DNA from: Lampris incognitus
Lineage: Eukaryota; Chordata; Actinopteri; Lampriformes; Lampridae
Direction of reading: 5' to 3'
Assembly (NCBI RefSeq): GCF_029633865.1
Contig: NC_079222.1
Coordinates: 34,694,348-34,758,347 of the forward strand
Length of the DNA: 64,000 bases
This document shows, one piece after another, positions 1-34,764 of the stretch. The notes under the pieces were generated by a model, which made no database searches, was not told the origin of the DNA, and saw only the letters and a list, made by a program, of their open reading frames with translations. Both the position numbers and the translations under genes were made by a program. Every line of letters begins with the position of its first letter. The stretch's first letter is position 1.

Positions 1-291
1 TGAGTTACACCACCCTCACAGCCCGCACGCATCACGCAGCACCACAGCGGCACACGCGCGCGCTAGGTGTGTTCGATAGCGCGTCCCTATGCGATGGGCT
101 GCCAAGCCTACGACTGACGAAATACGTCCTTTGGTCTAATATGCACGGAAACAGAGCGCCTCTTTGGGGGTCCCCATTGTGTTCTTTGTCCCCCCCCCCC
201 CCCCGCCGCCTCGTACAACGTCGCCAAACCGTAAACAGCACCGGATAAAGGGGATGCTATGAGATGCTCGCGATGCTCCCGCCCACCTTAC

Positions 292-400
292 CTGAGCTCT
301 TGTCCAGCTGCCTCTGCTACCGCGTCATGGGAACTTCTGTCCAACTGAGCGCATCCTCCGCGCATGCGCACTCGCGACGGAAATAAGCGCGTGCGTCGCT
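292..400 (-). other. sgtb: Probable non-coding first exon of a divergent gene (sgtb by synteny)
   Basis: On the minus strand the sequence ends an exon with AGCTCAG followed by GTAAGG, a near-perfect 5' splice donor at 291/290. No useful reading frame leads into it, so I read it as a 5'-UTR exon; its 5' end is not defined and the upper coordinate is approximate. In human, SGTB lies head to head with NLN, which is the gene on the other strand here, so sgtb is the natural candidate. The rest of the gene would lie to the left, outside the window. The donor is seen; the gene name is inferred from synteny only. Confidence 0.4.
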
Positions 401-480
401 CGTTATACGTGAGGCGCTGCTGAAGCTGGTGAGTGGGAACCTGAGCAGCGGACTCGGGGGGGGGGGGGTTGTTTTTGCAC
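300..480. promoter_or_regulatory. Probable bidirectional promoter of nln and the divergent gene
   Basis: GC- and CpG-rich segment between the minus-strand donor and the first nln codons. It contains the perfect palindrome GCGCATGCGCA at 360-370, which matches the NRF1 binding consensus, and an ETS-like CGGAAAT at 378-384. There is no TATA box. NRF1 and ETS sites are typical of bidirectional housekeeping promoters of genes with mitochondrial links, which fits neurolysin. Transcription starts cannot be placed exactly. Confidence 0.5.
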
Positions 481-484
481 ATGC

Positions 485-23284
<22,800 letters not shown>

Positions 23285-23296
23285 CGTTTTCCATCT

Positions 23297-23302
23297 AATA
23301 AA
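23297..23302 (+). other. nln: nln polyadenylation signal
   Basis: AATAAA lies 13 nt after the nln stop codon, with TTTGT-rich sequence downstream. This would give a 3' UTR of only about 35-50 nt. A more distal signal cannot be excluded. Confidence 0.6.
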
Positions 23303-23379
23303 TCTTTGTAGATATTATCGCAGTCCTTAAATTGTTGTTGTTGTTTTTTTTTATTGGTCTTTGGTGCCTTTATAGACAA

Positions 23380-24785
23380 TATATTTCATGTTTTGTCTGG
23401 TCAACTTCATTTTCATTTGTAAATATACATCCATTCCTGCCATTCAGGCCTGCAACACATTCCAAAACAGTTGGGACAGGAGTTATTTAGAGCTAGTAAT
23501 GAGGTCAAATAATTAAATCATGGTGTGATTTGAATCAGGTGATGTCCAACAGGTGACTGTAATCCTAATCTGGTGCAAAAGCAGCATCCAGTAAAGGCCT
23601 GGTCAGCAACAGAGATGGGCCGAGGGTCGCCATGCTCCTCAAAGAAAGACGGGGAGGGATTTGTGTATTTCACCCTCTAAGGTGCATAACATAAAAGATT
23701 CAAGGGATCTGGAGGAATTTCAGTGTGTAAGGGCAAGGGTGCAAGCCTAAGCTGAATAACCGTGCTCTCCGATCCCTCAGACAGCACTACATCAAGAACC
23801 ATCATTCATCTACAAGCGATATAACTGCATGGGCTCAGGGTCACTTCGGCAAACCTTTGCCAAGCACGGCAATACGTAGTTACCTGCACAAATGCCAGTT
23901 AAAACTTTACTTTACGTTAAAAAGAAGTCTTATGTTAACTTTTCTGGGCTCGGATGCATCTGGGATGGACCATCACACAGTAGAAATGTGTATTGTGGCC
24001 AGACGAATCAGTATTTAAGGTCTTTTTTGGAAGAAATTGACACTTTGTGCTCTGGACCAAACAAGAAAAGGACCATCCAGATTGTTACCAGCAACAAATC
24101 CAAAAGCCAGGGTCTGTCATGGTGTGGGGTTGTGTCAGTGCCCTTGGTAAAGATAATTTGTACTTCTGTGATGGCATCATTGATGCCAAAAAGTACATAA
24201 AGTTTTTGGAGAAATGCATGCTGCCTTAAAAATGACATCTATTCCAGGGACGCCCTGTGCACATTTCAACGAAAGAATGCAAAACCACATTCTGCACACA
24301 TTACAAAGACATGGCTGCACAAGAAGAGGGTGCTGGACTGGCCTGCCTGCAGGCCTGGCTTGTTCCCAGTGTGGCCTGTTTTGAAACTCAAAATGTGACA
24401 ATGAAGACCCTGTACTGTACTTACTTGTTTGCAGGAAGAATGACACAAAATTACTCCAGAAACACCAGACTCGCTTGGTGTCTTCAGTCCCTAAACGTTT
24501 TCTAAATGTTATGAAAGGGAATGGCAATATTACAAAGTGGTAAATGCTTTGCTGTCTCAGCTTTAAAAAAAATAATCTGTTGCAATAATTAAAATTGAAA
24601 CAAGTGTTTATTTGGGGGGAAAAAAACAATAAAATTCACGAGGTAAAACAGCAAATAATGTGCTGTTGTATTGTTTTCAATGCAACACAGGAATACAGGT
24701 CAACGATAATTCTCAAATCACTGTTCTCTGTTTTAATTTTAATTTAACATACGGTCCCAATTTTTTTTCTGATTATGGATTATAG
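23380..24785 (+). mobile_element. Tc1/mariner relic downstream of nln
   Basis: Scattered transposase pieces on the plus strand: ITAWAQGHFGKPLPSTAIRS (about 23830), HGVGLCQCPW and its shifted equivalent VWGCVSALGKDNLYFCDGII (about 24119-24180), and the C-terminal VSSVPKRFLNVMKGNGNITK (24480-24539). GTTGGGACAGG near 23470 and GGTCCCAATTTTTTTTCTGA near 24753 are remnants of inverted ends. Many stops and frameshifts; inactive. It begins only about 80 nt after the nln poly-A signal. Confidence 0.8.
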
Positions 24786-25430
24786 ATGTACCATGCAAAA
24801 CATTATACCAATTAACTAATGAAAAGTTTATTGCAGATATTCCATTATGAAGTACAGATTTAAAGTCGTACAGTTTTTCAAACTATTACGTCGTTGTGAA
24901 CCTCAGCTTGATGACAGTTTAGAATATTTCTAAAATATAATTCAAGTCTAGTTAGTGATTACAAACAATTCAACAGAAATAAATTGACTTCTCAGAGATA
25001 CAAGTAAAGAGATATGCAATTAAGACTCAGCTTAAGTGTCTCAAATGACGTTATTTGATCATAACTGGCAGAGCTACACTTCGCACACGTTTAGGTTTAC
25101 TACATCTTGCTTGCGTATTCAAAAAAAAACCTGTGGGGAAATGTGCCTCCACCAGGGGGCGCAGCAAGACAGCAAAAAAAAAACTGACGCTGTCTGGAAA
25201 TGTCATAAAAGGTAACAAAAAAGAGCAACGATGACGACTTTTTGTATCTATTCGGGGGGTGGGGAATCGTTTTACCCACGTATTTTCTTGTCATAGTATT
25301 GGCTGTAGCCTACTCGTCAATAGTGCAATTAATGAAACAATCATAACAACACAAAAAAACAATAACAACAACTCTCGGTCGAGTTGTTCGCCATCCAGAG
25401 GGGCTGCTGTCTTCAAATTCCCGAGGTGCC
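24786..25430. other. Intergenic stretch between nln and the CpG island
   Basis: AT-rich, with no gene or complete repeat recognised. Confidence 0.45.
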
Positions 25431-25899
25431 CCAGAATTCCCCATGTGGGGAATCACCTGCTCTCTAATCCTTTATCCACCAGCCAGCCAGCCGACAAACC
25501 AAACAAGCAGCGGAGGTCGACTCACACGACTTATTCGGCGTATTCCGCGCCTGACACGCGTATGAAACTGGGGCGCAAAGGAGAAGCGACGACGCGTTTC
25601 GGGGGGAAAGTCCGGCGTCTGATCTCTCCGCCTGCCGGAGCGACAAGCGGCCGCTGCACCTGCGCAGTGGCCCCCGCCGCCGCTCGGACAGCCCACACGT
25701 ACGCGCAGCTCTGTCGATCCCTACGAACAATCCCCTCGGTTTCATTTCGGGGATCCTACTGGGGGGGGGGTGATTTTTTTTGTGGATGCGGTTTTCGTCT
25801 CGACCTTCAAGCTTCGTTTGTTTTGTTTTTTTTTCCTTCTCCCCCCTCTCCCTCTCTCTCTTTCTTCCTCGTTTCTTTCTGGCGTTCGAGCGAAACGGG

Positions 25900-26416
25900 G
25901 GGGAAAAACAATGTGCGAAAACATCTGGGTGCGGCGCACTTCGGGGGGGAAAGGGTTCGCCCTCGCGGACGTCGCGCGCGTCTCTGCCTCTTGTGTTTCC
26001 TCGCTGAGCGTTGTGGACATTTTGTATCCTCTTTAGCGCTCGCCGTCGGCGCTCTCACCGAGGAGGCGTTCGCGTTTTCGCTTCAACCCCTGCCGTCGTC
26101 CGGTTAGCCCGGGTTACTGCCGGAGGAGAAACGACAACGACGACAACAACAACAACAAAAGAGGTTACGGCCGTGGACGGTAAACAAGTTGGGAAGACGA
26201 ATGGTGGCTCGACCGAGGAGAATGCGCAAACTGGGCTAGCTTTGTGGGCGCAGTTGGAGGCGGCTGTAGCTAACAGCGGCTAACGCAAAGGAAACCCCCA
26301 CGGAGCTGGTCGGGAGAGCTAGCCGATGTCCGACACTCGAGGTATTTTCCGGACGTCGACGTCGGAGGCATTTTGCGGACATCTGTAAACGAGACGCCAG
26401 CGCGACATCGACTCCA
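25900..26416 (+). other. erbin: Candidate non-coding exon 1 of erbin
   Basis: CGACTCCA followed by GTAAGT (26417-26422) is a consensus donor in the middle of the CpG island. The 5' limit is arbitrary because no start site can be read. Confidence 0.35.
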
Positions 26417-27440
26417 GTAAGTCGTTTTTGTTGGCAGTGTTTGTCTATCTCTCTGTGTGTGTGTGGGGGGGGGGGGTACCCAGAACGGCACAATGCTAAC
26501 GCCGCCGCTAGCATGGGGGGGCTAACGTGGTAACGGGTTCGAGAGCGTTATCGTGCGACGCTTCCCGAACTTGACTCTCTTCGTCGGCGTCCCAACCACC
26601 CCCCCCCCTCTGCCCTCAAACGGTGTGCCCATTTTACACACGAGTTGGCGCACACGGCTGCCCTGGAAGTGCGCAATGTGGACGAGACCGAAATGTTTTA
26701 GCTGGACTTTTCGGTTGCGATTGGCGACGATGGCGTCCCAAACTGTCAACGTTAAGCAGGGAAGAAGAAGAAGAAGTAGAAGAAAAACTAGCATCGGGCT
26801 TTTCAACTGGCCGAGCCGTAACGCGTTAACTCGTTAAGCTCAGATATCGTCCGAAATGCTCCTTTAAACGTCTTGGTGATGTGAAACTAAACACGCCTGG
26901 GGTGGTGTGTGTGTGTGTGTGGGGGGGGGGGGTATTCCGAATCAGCTAAGATGCAACGGCTGATTTTTAGGGTACAATTGACGATATTTGGACGGTGACC
27001 CCCAGGAACGTCTCGCCTCGGCATCCCCACGGGTGTTGCGGCTCCTCCGGCTATTGTTGCGGAGCGCCTTCAACCTTCCGAGCCTGCCCAGATTAGCGCT
27101 CCCGAGTCATCTCGGCATTTTCATATCCCCCCCCCCCCCGTTCAACTAAGAAGATTACCGTACTCACTTAACGCAAACGTAATTTAATCCCGCTAAGACT
27201 CGGGATAAAAGTGGGGGTTTATCGCCGGATTTGAACCTCGGGAATTCGGCTCCGCGGTCGATGCGCCGTCGTGTCGATGGAGTCGCTTGGCTGCAGACCG
27301 ACGACGCCGAATTTTCATGCAGACGCGCTCTCACGTGTTGGGGAATACGAACCAGCAACGTAATTCGTCTGCAGAGGAAGACACGTTCCCCGCTGTTTCA
27401 TTTCTTCTTCTTCTTCTCCTTCTTCTTCTTCTTCTTCTAG

Positions 27441-27517
27441 GATTTCCGCTTTTCCAGCACTAAGCTCGTTTCAATACATGCGGGCCATTGCTGGCGGCCT
27501 TTAACCAGTTTGTGCAG
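27441..27517 (+). other. Candidate non-coding exon in the CpG island
   Basis: A (TTC)n pyrimidine tract (27403-27438) ends in CTTCTAG at 27440, a strong acceptor. 77 nt later TTGTGCAG/GTAATT is a good donor (27518). There is no open frame of note, so it would be a 5'-UTR exon. Confidence 0.35.
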
Positions 27518-29179
27518 GTAATTACAACGCTGCGGAGTCAACGGGATAATAAAAGCGGCGGGGTTTTACGCGAAGAATGGGCACATATGCGGCTAGACAG
27601 CAATGGTCTGACCCATACTTGGCAGCCTTTTAAGCAAAACCTCGCAGGGGCTGGAATATAACCCCCCCCCCCCTCCTCGAAACACAGGTACCCAGTTGCG
27701 AGTTTATGGCACATGAGACGACAGGGTAGACTCGGAACACACCGCAGACATCGTTAAGCGGCCCAAGTTGGCCAGTTGATTCGAATACTCGGTCGGCGTC
27801 CACCGCCCCTTCTGACAGGCGTCGTTTTAAATCAGAGGAGATGATGTTAATGGTTTCCCGATGGCCAACTTAAGCACACCTGTTAATTCTAGTTAACCAA
27901 AAGGCAATAAAGTAGACTAAGTGGCTCAGGGCAAAAACTCGCAACTTGCAACCAGCGGTTTCGGCCCAGATGAAGTGGATTAGTTTTTTTTTTTTTATCA
28001 GACCAGGGATTCGAAATACTGTAGAAATCTGCTATGCATAACCCACTTTCTGTCCCCAGAGTTTAGGGTATTTTCTGAACCCGAACGATTGTCAATGTGA
28101 CACTCTCCATGCAGTCTCTTTTCCACTTTGGCCCATTCCCGAGACCAAAAAGGAAATGTTTAGGCCGGAATGACCCCCAAGAGCCATGCATTTAGAGTCC
28201 TGGCATGGAGGTATTGTTTCCATTATGGTCTAGAAAATCAATTTATCTTTCACTATGCATTACTGGTCTGTTTGAGCACATAATGTATTAAATACAAAAT
28301 AATGCAGTCTCCCTAGAAATGTACCACAGTGGTGCACTGGGGCCGGGGGGGGATCGATTTTCAATAACACTAAAGGGCCATTTCATGCGTTTTAAGGCAT
28401 TAAAACCACTAAATGATAAAAGCAGGGATCAGTGACTCACTCAGTAAAATTTATTTGCTTTCTTTGAAAAGGATTCAAAAAAATTCCCTTGCTGTCTCTT
28501 GCATTGTCTGCATGTCTGCCCCCTTCACTTTTTTTCTCTCTCTCAACGGGAATGCGATATAGACAACTCCTGTTACCTGTTAAAGGTATCCAGTGGAGTT
28601 TTTGTGCATCACATGTTCTTGTAGCACGTGCACTAAGGATGCATGAGCACGGGTTGAGATATAAGGAGGGAAAGTGATATCACCCTGTGGCGATTGTGCT
28701 CTTTCTCCAGAAAGAAATGGGCCCAATTTCTTCACCAGCAACATTTATGAAAAAATTATCTCAGGCTACATTGCAATATTAAGGCAGTGATGTCACTTAG
28801 ATTTGATTTGAGCCCACTTGTATTGATTCTGATTAGCTCTGTGCAGTTACAGAGTATCCCTTTTACAATAATTTCTTTAAAGGTGGGATTTAAAAAAATA
28901 CACTTATGCACAGCTGCGGTTAGCCGTAGTGTATAGCCTGCTAGAGTGTAGCTGGCTGGAACTGCACATCAAGAACTATTGATGGTAAGTAAGTACTCTG
29001 CTCACTACTAAACCCACTTTATTAATGTAACCGAGCCATAAAAGGTGCTGCATCTTACTCAGCATGGTGTGGGCGGTTGGGTATGACACACAGCATATTA
29101 CTCAGCCATGTGATCAAAGAGTAGCTGTAGTCCATTTAAACAAGACTAGGTCAAAACCTAGTATATTATTTTTTATTTA
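27518..29179. other. Unique sequence, presumed intron
   Basis: No repeat family or coding exon is recognised; part of the presumed first intron of erbin. Confidence 0.4.
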
Positions 29180-29535
29180 TTTTTATGTTATTACTTTATT
29201 GATCCCGGTGGGGAAATTTGTCCTCTGCATTTAACCTATCCTAGCTGTGTAGCTAGGAGCAGTGGGCAGCTGCCGTGCAGCGCCCGGGGACCAATTCCAG
29301 TTCGTCTTGCCATGCCTCAGTCAGGGGCACAGGCAGGAGTATTAACCCTAACATGCATGTCTTTTGGATGGTGGGGGAAACCGGAGCACCCGGAGAAAGA
29401 CACGGGGTGAACATGCAAACTCCACACAGAAAGGACCTGGGATGACCCCCCAAGGTCGGACAACCCTGGGGTTTGAACCTAGGACCTTATTGCTGTGAGG
29501 CAACAGTGCTAGCCACTGTGCCACCGTGCCGCTGA
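29180..29535 (-). mobile_element. SINE-B2 copy e
   Basis: Minus orientation; TTACTTTATTGATCCCGG left end, GAGCAGTGGGCAGC block, inverted B box GGGGTTTGAACC, and ACCGTGCCGC right end. Confidence 0.87.
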
Positions 29536-30460
29536 TATGGCTGGACCTTGTATGGTGAATATTCAAAATTGTGGCCAATTTAATGCACAGGGATAGTCAG
29601 TGGTAGTGTCTATAATGGGAATTCCTGGATATTCAATGTTCATCAGCAATTCTCTGTAGTGGTCCCAGTACTATTTGTTGTTAAAGTGTAATGAAGTAGC
29701 TTATCACATGAAATGGTTAAGCTGCATTCGAGGAAAAAAAAGGCTATAAATGCAGTTGCAAGAACAGTACTTTCCACTCATCTCTTAGGATGTTTGATTT
29801 AAAAGAGAACCTGATTTGATTGTTAAGTACACCTATTCTAGTTATGTTAACTCTGCCTTCTCTTTCATTTGTTTCTATCTACGGATGTCTTTTTTTTACC
29901 AGAATTCACAAAGAATGGATCATGGCCACTGATAGCACCATGAATTGCGCATCATTTGCAACCGCTATCTGCCCCGTCTCAAGGTCCGATTCACAAAATA
30001 TATTGCGCTAATGATATTACAGCCAAAACATGCCCATAATGTTTTGCAGCTGAGTGCAGTTATCTACGTGGCTAAGTATAAATAGTGGCTTTGTGCCAAG
30101 AACACAGGAGGCAGTTTCAATGTCATCCTTGATGTCATTAAGTATAGTAAGAATTGTTTGGACTGGCAACCTGTATCTGTGAATGATTTCGGTCTCAGTT
30201 AAATCAGAAAGTCATATTCTCATTCAAAATATCCACTCACGAGCACGCCTGGCATGATGATGCCTTCGCCTGGCTACAATCACTGCTGCCATGATCACTG
30301 GAAAGTCTGGGCGTTAGTTACCACCAGCTCTCTGAATACGCCAATGATTTTCACTCTAACTGCCTGTGGCTATTAGCATTGGTGGTTGTGAATTGGACTT
30401 TTCTGCAATGAGGCTCATTCGCATAGAAAGGGGCCAATCCCCCCCCCCCACGCACACACA
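29536..30460. other. Unique sequence, presumed intron
   Basis: No gene or complete repeat recognised. Confidence 0.4.
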
Positions 30461-30875
30461 CACCCTTTTTTCTCCCCAATTGTATCCGGCCAATTTCCCC
30501 ACTCTTCCGAGCCGTCCCGGTAGCTGCTCCTCCCCCTCTGCCGATCCGGGGAGGGCTGCAGACATGCCTCCTCCGATACATGTGGAGTCGCCAGTCGCTT
30601 CTTTCCACCTGACAGTGAGGAGTTTTGCCAGGGGAATGTAGCATGTGGGAGGATCACGCAATTACTCCCCCCAGCCCCCGAACAGGTGCCACAACCGACG
30701 AGAGAAGGCGTTAGTGCAGCAACAGGGACATATACTCACATCCAGCTTCCCACCCACAGACACGGTCAATTGTGTCTTTAGGGACGCCCGACCAAGCCGG
30801 AGGTAATGTAGGGATTCGAACCGGAGATCCCTGTGTTGGTAGGCAACGGACTAGACCGCCACACAACCCGGACGC
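30461..30875 (-). mobile_element. SINE-A copy 7, full length
   Basis: Minus orientation; CTCCCCAATTGTATCC at the left, inverted B box GGATTCGAACC and head ending CCCGGACGCC at the right. Confidence 0.9.
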
Positions 30876-31143
30876 CGAACATTGCAGCTTTCTAAACAGT
30901 ACAAAAAGGCTTTGCATATTTCATGAGGTCAGAAATGCATTCAGTATGTTTGTTGGGCATCGAAGATACATCCTAGTCTACAATGTGTTTTGATGATAAG
31001 GTTCGAATGTAAACAAAACCAAGTTGTTAACAAGGAAAATTCCATTGGATATCTTTAAAGTGGCATTCTTGAAGATTTCCAGTGTCAATTAGATTATTAT
31101 CTTTCACTACCTGACATCTTTGATGCTTCTCTCTGGTTAGGCC

Positions 31144-31203
31144 ACCAGAGAGGAAGTTCTGCCTTATCCTCTCTGGCGGACCAATCACTGCTCAGTAGCT
31201 AAA
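31144..31203. repeat. Hairpin repeat left of the Tc1 element
   Basis: CCAGAGAGGA and TCCTCTCTGG form a 10-bp stem around AGTTCTGCCTTA. A related copy lies at 33183-33244 on the other side of the Tc1 element, in the same orientation. Confidence 0.65.
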
Positions 31204-31205
31204 TA

Positions 31206-33111
31206 CAGTGCCTTGCAAAAGTATTCAACCACCTTGACAGTCATCACTTATTCTGGATTATAAAAGATACTCACACATCCATTAATTTATGGATTATAAA
31301 AGATATTCACACGTCTGTTCCTTAACAATATTATTTTTGTGAACCCATAAGCTCTAACAGCATGTTCCCAAAGACAAAATAAGTTATGTTTCGCTGACTT
31401 TTTATGAATAAATTAAAAACGAAAATATAGTGCTTGCATAAGTAATCAACCCCCTGGGCTCTGAAAGCTCCAAATTTACACAAATGACAAATTATTCATA
31501 AAACAAACTCATTAACACAATTGGACATAATTAGTGTGCACTTGTAAGATATTAAAGTAGCGGTCTCGTGGGCGTTCGGGTAGCGTAGCGGTCTATTCCG
31601 TTGCCTACCAACAGGGGATCGTCGGATCGAATCCCCGTGCTACCTCCGGCTTGGTCAGGCGTCCCTGCAGACACAATTGGCCGTGTCTGCGGGTGGGAAG
31701 ACGGATGTGGGTATTTGTTCTGGTCGCTGCACTAGCACCTCCTCTGGTCGGTCGGGGCACCCCCCGGATCGGCAGAGAGGGGGTGGAGCAGCGACCAGGA
31801 GGGCTAAAAAAGGGTGGGGCAATTGGCCAGATACAATTGGGGAGAAAATGGGGCAAAATTTAAAAAAAAAAAGTAACGGTCTCGTTTATGGGTATAAAAC
31901 ACTCTGAGTAAAGTCCATTAGCCGGGCGTGAACTCCATCAGAAAATGAAGACAAAGCAGCAGAATACTGAATTAAGGGACAAAGTGATTAAAATGCAGAA
32001 GGCGGAAAAGGGATACTTAACAATATTCAAGTGTTTGGATACTGTCCCACGGAACACTATTGGATCCACTGTGAGAAAGTGGAAGCTGTATCACACCACC
32101 CAGACGCTTTGTAGGACAGGCTGTCCCTCAGAGCCAAGTGTCCGAGCAAGACGTGGGCTGGTGAGGAAAGCCACAGATGATCCTGCAATCACTTTGAAGG
32201 AGCTCCAGAGGTCAGTGGCTGAAACTGCAGTAAATGTGCATGAGTCAACTGTATCACGGGCTCTCCATAAATCTGGCCTGTGTGGGAGGGTGGCAAGAAA
32301 GAAGCTGTTGGTCAAAATGATGCATATAAAAGCACGCTTTGGAGTTTGCTACCAAGCGTGAGAGAGACCCAGTTAGGATGTGGTCAGATGAGATGAAAGT
32401 TGAGCTTTTTGGCCAAAACTGAAAGCATCATGTGTGGCACAAACCTAACGCTACTCATGCCCCAAAAACACCCTCCCTACAGTGAAGCATGGCGGCAGCA
32501 GCATAATGCTATGGGGTTGCTTTTCACCTGCAGTCACTGGGAACCTTGTTCAAATTGAGGGAAGAATGGATGAAGCTAAATACAGGGAAATATTGGAAGA
32601 AACCTGTTGGAGTTTGTCATAAAACTGAAGCTTGGGAGAAGGTTCACCTTCCAGCAGGACAATGATCCTAAGCACAAGGCTAAAGCAACAATGGCATGGC
32701 TCAGCAACAAAAAGGTGAACGTTTTGGAGTGGCCAAGTCAAAGTCCGGACCTCAGCCCCATTGAAAATATGTGGTACAGACTGAAAACCACAGTCCAGAG
32801 ACAGAGCCAAGAATGTGCAAAGCTTGTACATACTTAACCCCAAGAGAATCATGGCTGTTATTGCAGCAAAAGTGTACTCTACAAAGTATTGATATTTGGG
32901 GGTTGAATACTTATCCAAGCACTATATTTTAGGTGTTCATTTATTTACAAAAAGTCAGCGAAGCATAACTTATTTTGGATTTGGGAACATGCTGTTAGAG
33001 GTTATTGGTTCACTAAAATAATATTGTTCAGGAACATATGGGTGAATATCTCTTATAATCCAGAAATGAGTGATGACTGTCAAGGGGGTTGAATACTTTT
33101 GCAAGGCACTG
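31206..33111 (+). mobile_element. Tc1-like transposon with intact ends, broken transposase
   Basis: The ends CAGTGCCTTGCAAAAGTATT and its exact inverse lie between TA dinucleotides (31204-31205 and 33112-33113). The transposase starts at ATG 31945 with a paired-type helix-turn-helix region (138 codons to a stop near 32361). The catalytic parts follow in shifted frames: MWSDEMKVELFG (about 32380, first Asp), [13 protein letters not shown] (about 32651, second Asp) and [14 protein letters not shown] (about 32745, Glu). So it carries a DDE-type triad but at least two frame breaks. SINE-A copy 8 is inserted in its 5' region. Confidence 0.88.
31570..31869 (+). mobile_element. SINE-A copy 8, inside the Tc1 element
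   Basis: Head GGGCGTTCGGGTAGCGTAGCGG to tail GGGGAGAAAATGGGG plus an A run; the middle block is deleted. TSD AAAGTAGCGGTCTCGT (31554-31569) and the same with one change (31870-31885). Confidence 0.9.
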
Positions 33112-33182
33112 TAAATGTCCATTACCATCTTGTGTTAATATACTATATTGATGGACCAAGCAGAGCTCTTCTCTGGCTGATC

Positions 33183-33244
33183 CACAAGAGAGGAAGTTCT
33201 GCCTATCTTCTCTAGGGGACCAACCACTTCTGACTGAAGTAAAA
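33183..33244. repeat. Hairpin repeat right of the Tc1 element
   Basis: A second copy of the GAGAGGAAGTTCTGCC repeat seen at 31144-31203, with a weaker stem. Confidence 0.6.
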
Positions 33245-33847
33245 TGTGATAGTTGAGATGCGCAGCTATAGATTTGTTTGTGGTAATTGTCATGTTGACA
33301 CCATTTTTCAAAGCAAAAATGCAAAGGCTTTCGGGACTTGAGAGTATGCTAAGTCATTATTGTTTTACCATAGTCAGTGATAGTAACAAAACGGACATTT
33401 GTTCATATAAAAACGTTTGCGTACTAGTTAATACTCATCGTGTAGTAAGTCCTCCTCGACATGGAAGCTGTCTGGATGTTTCACCTCTACAGCTTCAGCC
33501 CAAGGCTGTGAATCCTTTTTGCCGATGTTCAACTTCCTTGGATGATCGTGTTCCCTCCTCCGTCGTAGAGACGGATGAACTTACTGTGGTGAAGAGTGAT
33601 TTGATACCATGTTGAGAATGGAGCTTCTGCGGGGTTTTTTTGTTTTTGTTTTTGCCAGAGCCATAGCCATAGCCACACTCTGCTAGCTGTGTGAAGTAGA
33701 AGTGGTCTTCTGCTTTCCACATTCCACATGAATATTTCAGTCAGGAATCATTGCATTTATTTAATTGAATCATGCAAATGTAATGACTCAGTTGAGGAGG
33801 GAAATTAATGTGTTATTGCAGACTCACTACATTGTGGGAGATTTTTT

Positions 33848-34272
33848 TTTGTGGACCCCCCCCCCAATTGTATCCGGCCAATTACCCCAGTCTTCTGAGC
33901 TGTCCCACTCGCTGCTTCACCCCCTCTACTGATCCAGGGAAGGCTGCAGACTACCACATGCCTCCTCCGATACATGTGGAGTTGCCAGCCGCTTCTTTCC
34001 ACCTGACAGTGAGGAGTTTCACTAGGAGGATGTAGCACATGGGGGGATCACGCTATTCCCTCCAGTTCCCCCTCTCCCCTTAACAGGTGCCCCAACCAAC
34101 CAGAGTGCAACGACCAGGACACATACCCACACCCGCCTTCCCACCCGCAGACACGGCCAATTGTGTCTGTAGAGACATTCGACCAAGCCGGAAGTAACAC
34201 GGAGATTCGATCTGGCGATCCCCATGGTGGTAGGCAACGGAATAGACGGCCACGTTACACAGACACCCTGTG
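33848..34272 (-). mobile_element. SINE-A copy 9
   Basis: Minus orientation; CCCCAATTGTATCCGGCC at the left, inverted head GCCACGTTACACAGACACCC at the right. Confidence 0.88.
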
Positions 34273-34764
34273 GGGGCAATTTTTACAGTTGCACACATGG
34301 AGGAACAGAGTGGCACAATGCCACTGTTCCATCCTTTAAAGATCCCTATAATTGAAGTACAGTTCTAAATGCTGAGAAAATAAATGACAGACTTTTACAC
34401 CAAAACAAAAACACCAAGGACAAACTAGGTAGAATCCCCAGGACATTAATTCGACAAGCTCAGTTAGGCCTATAAGGAATGCTTTGGCTGAAAAGACTAA
34501 CTGGAAAGTCCCAAGATTCATTATGAGAATTGTTTATTCACCTTAACAACTGAATGCAAAAAAAGTTTTTTATAAGCCTAGCAGAACAACTGTGAACTTC
34601 TACTGTGGGCAGTAGGGCTGGCAAAGTTGGCCAAAAATGACATTCAATTATTCCTTATAAAAAAAAAACCCCCAATTCAAATATGTTTTTGTGCATATTT
34701 TCAAGATGTGCCCTTGGTTACTAGTGGTGGAGTGGTAAGCTAACTGTAGCTTACATAGCTTTCA

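Larger units (their letters stand above)
25430..27700 (+). promoter_or_regulatory. erbin: CpG island, probable erbin promoter
   Basis: A dense CpG region of about 2.2 kb with several G runs, no credible coding frame and no repeats. It lies downstream of nln in the position of ERBIN (ERBB2IP) in human, same strand. ERBIN has non-coding 5' exons and a very long first intron, which would fit the following 36 kb. The CpG island is seen; the gene name is inferred from synteny. Confidence 0.5.

Noticed and set aside
25259-26107. Long plus-strand frame of 282 codons over the CpG island
   Set aside because: Low-complexity Ser/Pro/Phe-rich translation with no domain; long frames on several strands are expected in GC-rich island DNA.
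26731-26838. ATG in a good Kozak context followed by 35 codons rich in Arg
   Set aside because: Short, made largely of an AGA/AAG repeat, no similarity to the erbin N-terminus; could at most be a small upstream frame.
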